From: Rhodospirillales bacterium
Lineage (GTDB): Bacteria > Pseudomonadota > Alphaproteobacteria > Rhodospirillales_A > JACZKS01
Length of the DNA: 8,398 nt
Direction: 5' to 3'
Assembly: GCA_018648445.1 (NCBI GenBank)
Contig: JABGRG010000138.1
Location: 1-8,398, forward strand
Under the pieces are notes generated by a model. That model worked only from the letters and a program-made list of their open reading frames with translations, made no database searches and was not told the DNA's origin. Below are positions 1-5,059 of the stretch, piece by piece; the first letter of the stretch is position 1, and each line of letters begins with the position of its first letter. Made by a program: the position numbers and the translations under genes.

Positions 1-356
1 GCGATCAATTCGACATCCAGGTCGCGGGCAAGAATGGCGCGGAAAATGTCCTCTCGGTCATCGGAGTCGGCGATGCTGATTTCCAGGGCGGCCAGCACGT
101 CGTCGCCCAGTCGCTCAATGTGCGATACGGCGGCGTAGCGGTCGGGGTCTCCGCCGGATGCAGTTTCCATGTCCATCAGATCGGGAAGGGCGGCGATCTC
201 AATGGGTACGATGTCGGGTTCCTGTGCGGCTTGGCTGGCCGGCATGACCGCTTCGGTTAAACGGTCCCAGGTGTTGACGCAGCCGCTGGTTGCCAGGGCG
301 AAACAAAGCACGGCAACGGGGCCGGAAATACGCACGAAGAAAGATGATATTGTCAC
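1..356 (-). CDS. Putative lipoprotein, 3' end beyond the left edge
   Basis: An open minus-strand frame of 118 codons begins at GTG (354-356) and runs off the left edge without a stop. I chose GTG because a GGGGGA Shine-Dalgarno-like stretch lies about 7 bases upstream; an adjacent TTG (357-359) is the alternative. The N-terminus is a lipoprotein signal peptide: a hydrophobic stretch at about residues 10-22, then the lipobox ATSGC with Cys26 as the lipidated residue. Residue +2 is Val, not Asp, which in the E. coli rule favours outer-membrane sorting. The mature part seen so far is acidic and rich in Ala, Asp and Glu (for example LGDDVLAALEIS) and matches no family I recognise. Codon choice with G/C in third positions fits the host. 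It is easily missed by ATG-only gene calling. The function is unknown. Confidence 0.72.
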   Translation of the reverse strand, partial: MTISSFFVRISGPVAVLCFALATSGCVNTWDRLTEAVMPASQAAQEPDIVPIEIAALPDLMDMETASGGDPDRYAAVSHIERLGDDVLAALEISIADSDDREDIFRAILARDLDVELI

Positions 357-399
357 CAAGCCATCCCCCCACGATTCGCAAAAAGCGCGCAAGGGAATA

Positions 400-429
400 A
401 GTCTAACACGAATAAGTGAAGTGCGCCAA
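400..429 (-). promoter_or_regulatory. Probable sigma70 promoter of the lipoprotein gene
   Basis: Read on the minus strand, a -35-like TTGGCG (424-429) is separated by 18 bases from a -10-like TAGACT (400-405), each 4/6 to consensus. Predicted transcription starts near 393, giving a leader of about 37 bases before the GTG. The insertion sequence begins only 15 bases upstream of the -35 box, so native upstream activator sites could have been displaced. Confidence 0.4.
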
Positions 430-435
430 TTAGCG

Positions 436-443
436 CGCTTTCC
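436..443. repeat. Left target-site duplication, CGCTTTCC
   Basis: This 8-bp sequence abuts the left inverted repeat and is repeated exactly at 3020-3027. Removing the element plus one copy restores a continuous intergenic sequence. Confidence 0.9.
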
Positions 444-462
444 GGTAGTGTCTCAGTTTGAA
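444..462 (+). repeat. Left terminal inverted repeat of the IS
   Basis: GGTAGTGTCTCAGTTTGAA matches the reverse complement of 3001-3019 at 19 of 19 positions; similarity fades immediately inside. It is the presumed transposase binding and cleavage site. Confidence 0.92.
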
Positions 463-504
463 ATCCAGCCGGGTTGATGTGCCCTAGCAGTCAAGCGCTT
501 CCCG

Positions 505-513
505 TGCCATATT
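505..513 (+). promoter_or_regulatory. Possible extended -10 promoter for the cargo pair
   Basis: TG-C-CATATT (505-513) fits the extended -10 form TGnTATAAT with one mismatch in the hexamer plus the upstream TG. No good -35 is seen. Predicted initiation about 7 bases downstream falls on the ATG at 520, which has no Shine-Dalgarno sequence, so a leaderless transcript is possible. Confidence 0.3.
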
Positions 514-519
514 GTTGGT

Positions 520-729
520 ATGAAGTATTTCGCTGCAATTGTTATCGCTGCGTTGATAATTTCCACAGCGATTGGCCTTGTCTTTCGATGGGATATTTCT
601 GTTGCCCAAAAAAATGTCTATCGTTTGGACCGCTGGGCTGGTGCGGTAACCCATTGCACAATCACAATACAAGGGATGGAGCGTGCTGGCTCTTTACAGC
701 CCTTCAACCTGGACTGTGAGACAAAGTAG
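520..729 (+). CDS. Small single-pass membrane or secreted protein (IS cargo), 69 aa
   Basis: The ORF starts ATG AAG TAT and encodes a positively charged N-terminus followed by a hydrophobic helix (about residues 4-22), either an uncleaved anchor or a signal peptide. After it comes a short soluble part with VYRLDRWAGAVTHC (residues 33-46). This resembles the Y-x-LD-x-xTG-x-V-x-x-C pattern that I recall from many small bacterial membrane proteins of unknown role. It lies inside the insertion sequence, about 57 bases in from the left inverted repeat. Its TAG stop (727-729) directly abuts the ATG of the next gene, so the two are probably co-transcribed and translationally coupled. There is no clear ribosome binding site. 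Coding status rests on the signal or anchor helix, the motif and the tight junction. The function is unknown. Confidence 0.6.
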   Translation: MKYFAAIVIAALIISTAIGLVFRWDISVAQKNVYRLDRWAGAVTHCTITIQGMERAGSLQPFNLDCETK

Positions 730-963
730 ATGCCAAAAGGCCCTAAAGGAGAAAAGCGTCCCGCCGACGTGATAGGCGCTGCCGTCATGGTCGCCAAGAT
801 CGCGACCGGAGAGATTGACGACGAAGTGACCGACGACGGTAAGAACAAGGCCGCGCAGTCGCTGGGGCGATTGGGCGGGAAAGCGCGGGCCGAAAAGCTG
901 ACGCCCGAGAAACGGTCAGAGATCGCCAAAAAGGCCGCTAGTATGCGGTGGCGAAAGGACTAG
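730..963 (+). CDS. Small basic protein with C-terminal AKKAA..RW module (IS cargo), 77 aa
   Basis: The protein begins MPKGPKGEKRPADVIG and has a central acidic turn (EIDDEVTDDGKNK). It ends in a Lys/Arg/Ala-rich segment, GGKARAEKLTPEKRSEIAKK then AASMRWRKD. Proteins with this GGKARA...RW architecture are common small hypothetical proteins of alphaproteobacteria, sometimes labelled RNA-binding or histone-like; that is recall, and the activity is unproven. Charge and composition would suit nucleic-acid binding. The gene begins immediately after the stop of the 69-aa ORF. It ends tail-to-tail with the P63C gene, and the two stop codons share CTAG at 960-963. The P63C protein carries a version of the same module near its N-terminus (LTPEKRSEIAKKAASMRW against MTAKERTAQAKKAAAARW), suggesting a common partner or shared origin. 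A weak GTGAG lies 9 bases upstream of the ATG. Confidence 0.82.
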   Translation: MPKGPKGEKRPADVIGAAVMVAKIATGEIDDEVTDDGKNKAAQSLGRLGGKARAEKLTPEKRSEIAKKAASMRWRKD

Positions 964-1997
964 AGCCCCTTCCCATCATCCGCCTCTTGGCTGTAATCCA
1001 TCGGAAGCATTGGTGTGTCACCTTTCCGTGGATATTGCTCATTAAGTAAATTCATAAATTCGTCCCATGTTTTACTGATTCTCATGTAGGCGACGACCGC
1101 CCCCAAATGTTCCTTCAACTTTGGGTATCCAACATTCTTCGTGAGGCTCTGGGTGAATGTTGCGGTATAGCGTCCCGTTTTTTTGCTTTTAGGAGTTATA
1201 CGCTTCAACTCTTTAAGGACACCCGGCTCAAGCCGTTTATAGACGATGTCGTTTGTAAGATGGCCGAAATATTGTGGTCGCCGCACTGACGCCTGACTAT
1301 ATTCAAGGCCCCGCAACCGAAACATATTCTCGTAAAACTCAGCAGGGAATGTTTGTACCCAAGCCCGCAACTCTTTTTCAATCCACGCCTCTAGTATTTT
1401 TGCAAGCGCATCTTTTTCGCGATCTCTTTGATACCCCGTCGCTTCATCAATCAGCGCAATAATGCCGATCCGCGCAAATCCGCGAACGAGGATTTCCGCT
1501 TGCTTCGCAATGTGTTCCTGCTGTTTTTGCAGAACACCCGCCCCCCTAGCTGCCAAGACGGCCTCACAAAGGTCGGCTAGCACTGTCGCCTCATATCCAT
1601 AAGCAAGACTTCCGGAAGGAGTTCTGAACCGAATAGGCTTAGCGGTCCGGTCAATTAACTCATTGGAAACATAGGGTTTTAGGCGTCCTTGCGCGGCGAA
1701 TTTTGCTAGACGGTCCCCACCCCTACTATAGCTGCCGCCATACGACATATTTAAGGCACCGATTAAACCAGTCTGTTGCAAAACACGGCGACCTCCTTCC
1801 AGAACATAGCAAGGTATTTCAACATCTCCGATTTCTAGGGGGTGATCCTCGGAACCGTGAGTCGCCTTTTTAATTTCTCCAGACCAACGAGCCGCTGCTG
1901 CCTTCTTGGCTTGAGCGGTTCTTTCCTTGGCCGTCATAGAGGCCATTCGCTTCTTCCCACCTATCGCGCGTCCGCGCGGCTCTTCAATTTCGCTCAT
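960..1997 (-). CDS. P63C-domain protein (IS cargo), 345 aa
   Basis: The C-terminal third (about residues 215-325) matches the P63C domain as I know it: FPAEFYENMFRLRG, then GHLTNDIVYKRLEPGVLKEL, then a Lys-rich linker, LTKNVGYPKLKEHL and WDEFMNLL. Upstream lies the block usually found with it, GDVEIPCYVLEGGRRVLQQT (residues 57-76) and IGIIALIDEATGYQ (177-190). Residues 21-38 (MTAKERTAQAKKAAAARW) repeat the module of the neighbouring 77-aa protein. P63C proteins are known from phages and bacterial accessory regions; their molecular role is unknown to me. The ATG at 1995-1997 has a good AGAGG Shine-Dalgarno 8 bases upstream (2006-2010). The gene appears AT-richer than the host genes, as expected of acquired DNA. 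It is convergent with the cargo pair and divergent from the transposase, sharing a repeat-bearing control region with the latter. Confidence 0.88.
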   Translation of the reverse strand: MSEIEEPRGRAIGGKKRMASMTAKERTAQAKKAAAARWSGEIKKATHGSEDHPLEIGDVEIPCYVLEGGRRVLQQTGLIGALNMSYGGSYSRGGDRLAKFAAQGRLKPYVSNELIDRTAKPIRFRTPSGSLAYGYEATVLADLCEAVLAARGAGVLQKQQEHIAKQAEILVRGFARIGIIALIDEATGYQRDREKDALAKILEAWIEKELRAWVQTFPAEFYENMFRLRGLEYSQASVRRPQYFGHLTNDIVYKRLEPGVLKELKRITPKSKKTGRYTATFTQSLTKNVGYPKLKEHLGAVVAYMRISKTWDEFMNLLNEQYPRKGDTPMLPMDYSQEADDGKGL

Positions 1998-2005
1998 TTC
2001 ATTAA

Positions 2006-2010
2006 CCTCT
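2006..2010 (-). promoter_or_regulatory. Ribosome binding site of the P63C gene
   Basis: AGAGG on the minus strand sits 8 bases before the ATG at 1995-1997 and supports that start. It contrasts with the transposase and the 69-aa cargo gene, which lack normally spaced sites. Confidence 0.6.
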
Positions 2011-2014
2011 TGCC

Positions 2015-2107
2015 AGCAATGCCATAAGATGCTAGCAATATATCAGCAAATTAGGGTGATGCAAGCATTTTTTATTGGATACCAGCAATATGCTTGACAC
2101 TAAGCAT
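2015..2107 (+). repeat. Array of six AGCA-type direct units in the divergent control region
   Basis: Units AGCAA begin at 2015, 2034, 2045 and 2084, and variants AGCAT at 2064 and 2103, all in the same orientation. Several share the longer form (G/A)CCAGCAAT(AT). Steps are 19, 11, 19, 20 and 19 bases, close to one or two DNA turns, so the units would lie on nearly one face of the helix. They cover the P63C promoter and reach into the transposase promoter spacer. They may be operator or transposase sub-terminal sites. The function is inferred from position and phasing only. Confidence 0.45.
2037..2064 (-). promoter_or_regulatory. Candidate promoter of the P63C gene
   Basis: On the minus strand, TTGCAT (2059-2064) is followed after 16 bases by TATATT (2037-2042, 5/6 to the -10 consensus). 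Initiation near 2030 would give a leader of about 32 bases containing the Shine-Dalgarno. AGCA-type repeat units overlap and flank the -10, consistent with repression or autoregulation. Confidence 0.4.
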
Positions 2108-2122
2108 AAAAGTTCATATAAT
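2094..2122 (+). promoter_or_regulatory. Perfect-consensus sigma70 promoter of the transposase
   Basis: TTGACA (2094-2099), a 17-base spacer and TATAAT (2117-2122) match the sigma70 consensus at all 12 positions with optimal spacing. The usual start about 7 bases after the -10 falls at or next to the ATG at 2129, so the mRNA would have essentially no leader. The last AGCAT unit lies in the spacer, so a bound factor could switch the promoter off. Confidence 0.8.
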
Positions 2123-2128
2123 AAGGGC

Positions 2129-3010
2129 ATGAACAAATTACCCTTACATAAGCGAGTCCAAATCCTTCACATGCTGGTTGAGGGTTCGTCCATGCGGTCA
2201 ATCTCCCGCGTGGTGGGCGTTTCGATCAACACGGTTACGAAGCTGTTGACCCAAGCTGGCGAGGCTTGCGGCGCATATCACGACGCGACCGTGCGGAACT
2301 TAGAAACCCGCCGCGTCCAATGTGATGAAATCTGGTCGTTCTGCTACGCCAAGCAAAAGAACGTTGCAACGGCGAAGGCCGCACCGCAAGAGGCTGGCGA
2401 CGTGTGGACGTGGACGGCGATTGACTCCGATAGCAAGCTGATCGTTTCGTATTTGGTCGGCGGTCGCGATAGCCAGTACGCAATCGAGTTCATGGATGAT
2501 GTAGCCAAACGGCTTACTAACCGTGTTCAGATGACCACGGACGGATATGTCGCGTACCTGGAAGCTATTGAAGGCGTCTTTGGTGGCGATATCGACTACG
2601 CGCAGATTGTTAAGATGTACGGGCCGGGGCCGGATGATTTAAAGGGCCGCTACAGCCCCGCCGAATGCACCGGGACGAGAAAGCGCCGCGTAGAAGGCGA
2701 CCCCGCGATAGAAGATGTTTCAACGTCGTATGTTGAGCGCCAGAACCTAACCATGCGGATGTCCATGCGTCGGTTCACTCGATTGACGAATGCATTTTCC
2801 AAGAAAATCGAGAACCACGTTCACATGCTCTCGCTGTATTTTGTGCACTACAATTTCTGCCGCATTCATTCGAGCCTGAAAGTTTCCCCGGCTATGGCCG
2901 CAGGCGTTTCTGATACGCTTCGCGATATCGAATGGATTGTGGAATTGATTGACACTCGCGCTCAGAAACCGGGACCGCGCGGCCCGTACAAAAAAGATAA
3001 TTCAAACTGA
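2129..3010 (+). CDS. IS1-like DDE transposase, 293 aa
   Basis: This enzyme is expected to bind the terminal repeats and cut and join the element by DDE chemistry. A helix-turn-helix lies at about residues 21-43 (SMRSISRVVGVSINTVTKLL). The catalytic acids are probably Asp66 in VQCDEIWS, Asp138 in TTDGY and Glu203 in YVERQNLTMRM; HYNFCRIH near the C-terminus is typical of this group. The reading frame is a single ORF, without the insA/insB frameshift of classical IS1. The frame is open upstream to ATGs at 2075 and 2090, but these lie before or inside the promoter. The family-like N-terminus MNKLPLHKR starts at 2129, which I chose. AAGGG there is only one base from the ATG, too close for a normal ribosome binding site. 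The TGA lies in the right inverted repeat. All key residues are present, so it should be functional. The IS1 label is from recall. Confidence 0.92.
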   Translation: MNKLPLHKRVQILHMLVEGSSMRSISRVVGVSINTVTKLLTQAGEACGAYHDATVRNLETRRVQCDEIWSFCYAKQKNVATAKAAPQEAGDVWTWTAIDSDSKLIVSYLVGGRDSQYAIEFMDDVAKRLTNRVQMTTDGYVAYLEAIEGVFGGDIDYAQIVKMYGPGPDDLKGRYSPAECTGTRKRRVEGDPAIEDVSTSYVERQNLTMRMSMRRFTRLTNAFSKKIENHVHMLSLYFVHYNFCRIHSSLKVSPAMAAGVSDTLRDIEWIVELIDTRAQKPGPRGPYKKDNSN

Positions 3011-3019
3011 GACACTACC
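3001..3019 (-). repeat. Right terminal inverted repeat of the IS
   Basis: TTCAAACTGAGACACTACC is the perfect inverse of the left end. The last codons and the TGA stop of the transposase gene (3008-3010) lie inside it, so coding sequence and recombination site overlap. Confidence 0.92.
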
Positions 3020-3027
3020 CGCTTTCC
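3020..3027. repeat. Right target-site duplication, CGCTTTCC
   Basis: This is an exact copy of 436-443 directly abutting the right inverted repeat. Identity of the two copies indicates simple transposition with no later decay at the ends. Confidence 0.9.
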
Positions 3028-3077
3028 CGCCAAATACGGCCACGTCAGAATGACCGTACTTGGTCGGAAAGTGCTCT

Positions 3078-3098
3078 AACGGCTTGGCGCGGGCCGTT
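3078..3098. other. Hairpin downstream of the aldolase gene
   Basis: AACGGC (3078-3083) and GCCGTT (3093-3098) form a 6-bp stem with a 9-base loop just beyond the aldolase stop codon. That stop lies inside the 12-bp palindrome GGGGCTAGCCCC (3110-3121). No T-run follows on the minus strand, so a role as terminator is only possible. The rest of 3028-3113 holds nothing else that I can see. Confidence 0.25.
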
Positions 3099-3113
3099 TG
3101 GCTCCGGTTGGGG

Positions 3114-3872
3114 CTAGCCCCGTGCGTCCGCGAGTTCCTTTTTGTTGATCGCGGAAATCAGCCGGGCGTCGTTGGAAATAGCGATGAAATCGTAGCCTTG
3201 CTCCAAACGCCGGCGGGTCGACTCGCCCGACGGGCAGTGGATGCCGACGCGAACGCCATTGGCTTTCGATATCTTGTAGATGGTATCGACCGCCTCGATC
3301 ACTTCTTTGGCCTTGGGTTCCGGGGCCGGGCCGTGACCCAGGCTGATCGACAGATCGTTGGGGCCGATGTAGACCGCATCAAGGCCTTCGACCTGAACAA
3401 TCTCTTCAAGGTTATCAAGGGCGCTGCGGGTTTCAATCATGGCCAGCGTGACAATGGTGTCGTTGGCGTGTTCGAAGTAGTCGGGGCCGCCGTGAAGGAC
3501 GCCACGGGCCGGGCCGAAACTGCGATAACCGGTTGGCGCGTAACGGCAGGCGCCGACGAAATTCTCACATTCCTCGCGAGAATTGATCATCGGGCAAACG
3601 ATGCCGTAGGCCCCGCCGTCCAGCAACTTCATGATCGATGCCGGATCGTTCCAGGGAACACGGGCGAAGGGAGCCGGCGGACGGGTGGTGATGGCTTGCA
3701 ACATCTCGTAGGCTTGCTGGAAGCTGACAACACCGTGCTGAAGATCGACGGTGATCGCGTCGTAGTCTTCATGGGCGTGCAGTTCGGCGTTGTATGAATT
3801 GGCGATGGTCAGCCATGCCGTAATTGCGCCACGGCCTTCGGCCCAAGCTTTGCGAACCGGATTCTCACGCAT
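3114..3872 (-). CDS. HpcH/HpaI-family class II aldolase, 252 aa
   Basis: The protein belongs to the metal-dependent pyruvate aldolase family that includes 4-hydroxy-2-oxoheptanedioate aldolase HpcH/HpaI; these enzymes cleave 2-oxo-4-hydroxy acids to pyruvate and an aldehyde. Length (252 aa) and motifs fit. VDLQHG (42-47) supplies Asp43 and His46, matching the catalytic Asp42/His45 of E. coli HpaI. RVPW (71-74) supplies Arg71, matching Arg70. Glu147 in MIET and Asp173 in GPNDLS are the metal ligands. All catalytic positions are kept, so it should be active; the true substrate cannot be told, since no aromatic-degradation genes lie nearby. ATG start at 3870-3872 with AGGA 4 bases upstream, preceded by a stronger GGGGGAG further out. 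The stop codon lies in a GGGGCTAGCCCC palindrome. The next gene leftward was originally the lipoprotein; the IS now lies between. Confidence 0.92.
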   Translation of the reverse strand: MRENPVRKAWAEGRGAITAWLTIANSYNAELHAHEDYDAITVDLQHGVVSFQQAYEMLQAITTRPPAPFARVPWNDPASIMKLLDGGAYGIVCPMINSREECENFVGACRYAPTGYRSFGPARGVLHGGPDYFEHANDTIVTLAMIETRSALDNLEEIVQVEGLDAVYIGPNDLSISLGHGPAPEPKAKEVIEAVDTIYKISKANGVRVGIHCPSGESTRRRLEQGYDFIAISNDARLISAINKKELADARG

Positions 3873-3919
3873 AACGTCCTATCTCCCCCTGCTGGTTTCT
3901 TAAATCAATTAGCGACTTC

Positions 3920-3941
3920 GCCAAGCTAAACCCCGCTTGGC
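3920..3941. other. Inverted repeat between antiporter and aldolase genes
   Basis: GCCAAGC (3920-3926) and GCTTGGC (3935-3941) make a perfect 7-bp inverted repeat around an 8-base loop, 48-69 bases before the aldolase start and 60-81 bases after the antiporter stop. No T-run follows on the minus strand, so an operator for the aldolase or a Rho-type or weak terminator are equally possible. Confidence 0.3.
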
Positions 3942-4000
3942 CGGATGTCCACACGCAGGTAGTCCGTTAACTTGAAATGTAACGCCAACAAACGTCGCAG

Positions 4001-4957
4001 TTATATGCGTGCGCCCTGGAAAACGACATAGGCGGTATAGACCGGCAGCAGCAAGGCGCCGAGTGGGCGGCCTAGCATTTTGGTTGAAAACAATAGGACG
4101 ACCGCGGCAAACGCGACGCCCAGCATGATAGGGCCGTCTGTCGTTGCAAACCGCTCGGCGACAGGGATCGGAGAAATCATTGCGGTGATGCCGAGGATCG
4201 CCAGGATGTTGAAGATGTTGCTGCCCACGACATTCGCAATGACGACATCCGCGTGTCGACGAAAGGCCGCAACAATGGCGGTGGCGAGTTCAGGCAGAGA
4301 TGTGCCGACAGCGACCACTGTCAGGCCAATTACAGCTTCGGACACGCCGAAACTCTTGGCGATGTCCGTTGCGCCGTCGACCATTAGCCGTGCGCCGAAG
4401 ACCAGAAGAAGGGGTCCGAGCACGGAAGCCCCGATGGCCAGCGGCAAGGAAATCGGCGGATCTTTGACGTCTGCGACCTCATGCGTGGACGCCGACACCT
4501 TGCGGTTACGTTCAACACGGTAGGTGATGACAAGATACAAAACGAGAGCGCCGAGCATCACCGCGCCAATCAGCCGGCTAATATCGCCGAGCATCAGGAT
4601 TCCGACGAGTGCGGCCGAGGCGGCGGCCATGACAGTGACATCGCGGCGTATTCGACTATCGCCGTTGAAGATCGGTGCAATCAGCGCCGCAACACCGAGG
4701 ACAAGCAGAATATTGGCGATGTTGGAGCCGACAACATTGCCGACGGCGATATCGGGGGAGCCGGAAAGCACCGCCTGAATCGAAACCAGCAACTCGGGTG
4801 CCGAGGTGCCGAACCCGACGACAACCAATCCCACGGCCAGCTTGGAGATACCGAATCGTTCAGCGATGGCGACGCTCCCTCGCACGAGGCATTCCCCTCC
4901 GAAAAAGAGAAAAACGAGGCCGCCCAGGAGAAATCCCAAATCCGTCAACACGTCCAC
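4001..4957 (-). CDS. Calcium/sodium antiporter, CaCA family (YrbG-like), 318 aa
   Basis: This is an inner-membrane cation antiporter with about ten membrane helices, built from two inverted halves. The two alpha-repeats that line the ion path are clear: GFGTSAPELLVS (48-59) with GNVVGSNIANI (73-83), and AVGTSLPELATA (216-227) with ANVVGSNIFNI (241-251). Glu55 and Glu223 are the expected ion-binding acids. A hydrophilic loop (about 148-170) separates the halves. Length is normal for the bacterial YrbG type, which exchanges Na+ and Ca2+ (established for the superfamily; substrate here inferred). The frame starts at GTG 4955-4957, only 3 bases after AGGTGA. A second GTG at 4949-4951 has better spacing (9) and may be the true start. 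It lies 102 bases downstream of an NhaR-like regulator in the same direction, with AT-rich repeated sites between them. Confidence 0.93.
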   Translation of the reverse strand: MDVLTDLGFLLGGLVFLFFGGECLVRGSVAIAERFGISKLAVGLVVVGFGTSAPELLVSIQAVLSGSPDIAVGNVVGSNIANILLVLGVAALIAPIFNGDSRIRRDVTVMAAASAALVGILMLGDISRLIGAVMLGALVLYLVITYRVERNRKVSASTHEVADVKDPPISLPLAIGASVLGPLLLVFGARLMVDGATDIAKSFGVSEAVIGLTVVAVGTSLPELATAIVAAFRRHADVVIANVVGSNIFNILAILGITAMISPIPVAERFATTDGPIMLGVAFAAVVLLFSTKMLGRPLGALLLPVYTAYVVFQGARI

Positions 4958-4991
4958 AAGTCACCTGTCATATTACGCCCATTGCTCGGCG

Positions 4992-5058
4992 CTATATAAA
5001 CGGGACGCAGTAGAAAGGTAAAATCGAAATAATAATCTATATAAATCGAAAAATTCGA
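4992..5058 (-). promoter_or_regulatory. AT-rich control region of the antiporter gene with repeated sites
   Basis: The 102-base gap contains two copies of CTATATAAA (4992-5000 and 5037-5045; TTTATATAG in the gene's direction), possible -10 regions 45 bases apart. It also contains two copies of AAATCGAAA (5021-5029 and 5043-5051), exactly 22 bases apart, and the inverted repeat TCGAA-AAA-TTCGA (5046-5058). The sequence TCG-N4-ATTCGAA shared with the promoter region of the NhaR-like gene suggests binding by that regulator. No confident -35/-10 pair can be assigned. Confidence 0.4.
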
Positions 5059-5059
5059 A

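Larger units (their letters stand above)
444..3019 (+). mobile_element. Complete IS1-like insertion sequence with passenger genes (2,576 bp)
   Basis: The ends are perfect 19-bp inverted repeats, GGTAGTGTCTCAGTTTGAA at 444-462 and its reverse complement at 3001-3019. The flanks carry an identical 8-bp direct repeat, CGCTTTCC (436-443 and 3020-3027), the target duplication expected of a DDE transposase of the IS1/IS1595 group. Inside are a single-ORF IS1-like transposase (plus strand, right end), a two-gene rightward cargo unit at the left end, and a leftward P63C-domain gene between them. The gene set fills nearly the whole element and every gene looks intact, so it may be active or recently inserted. 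It sits between the 3' end of an aldolase gene and the promoter of a lipoprotein gene and interrupts no coding region. Boundaries are directly visible. Assignment to the IS1 family (ISMhu11-like, single ORF with no frameshift) is from recall of transposase motifs. Confidence 0.93.

Noticed and set aside
169..477. Plus-strand ORF of 102 codons at the left edge
   Set aside because: It is antisense to the lipoprotein reading frame, lacks a ribosome binding site, and runs across the IS boundary into the inverted repeat.
618..929. Minus-strand ORF of 103 codons opposite the 69-aa and 77-aa cargo genes
   Set aside because: The plus-strand frames have the signal or anchor helix, the AKKAA..RW module and the abutting stop/start; the reverse frame shows Ser/Pro-rich mirror composition only.
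2075..2128. Upstream extension of the transposase by 18 residues
   Set aside because: These codons coincide with the perfect -35/-10 promoter, so the normal transcript cannot include them, and the family-like N-terminus begins at 2129.
3060..3797. Long plus-strand ORF (245 codons) over the aldolase gene
   Set aside because: It is antisense to an aldolase with all catalytic motifs; its product has no recognisable domain and its openness follows from the GC-rich codons of the real gene.
4481..4999. Plus-strand ORFs opposite the antiporter gene
   Set aside because: They are shadows of the CaCA antiporter; the products are His/Asp/Asn-rich low-quality sequence without motifs or ribosome binding sites.
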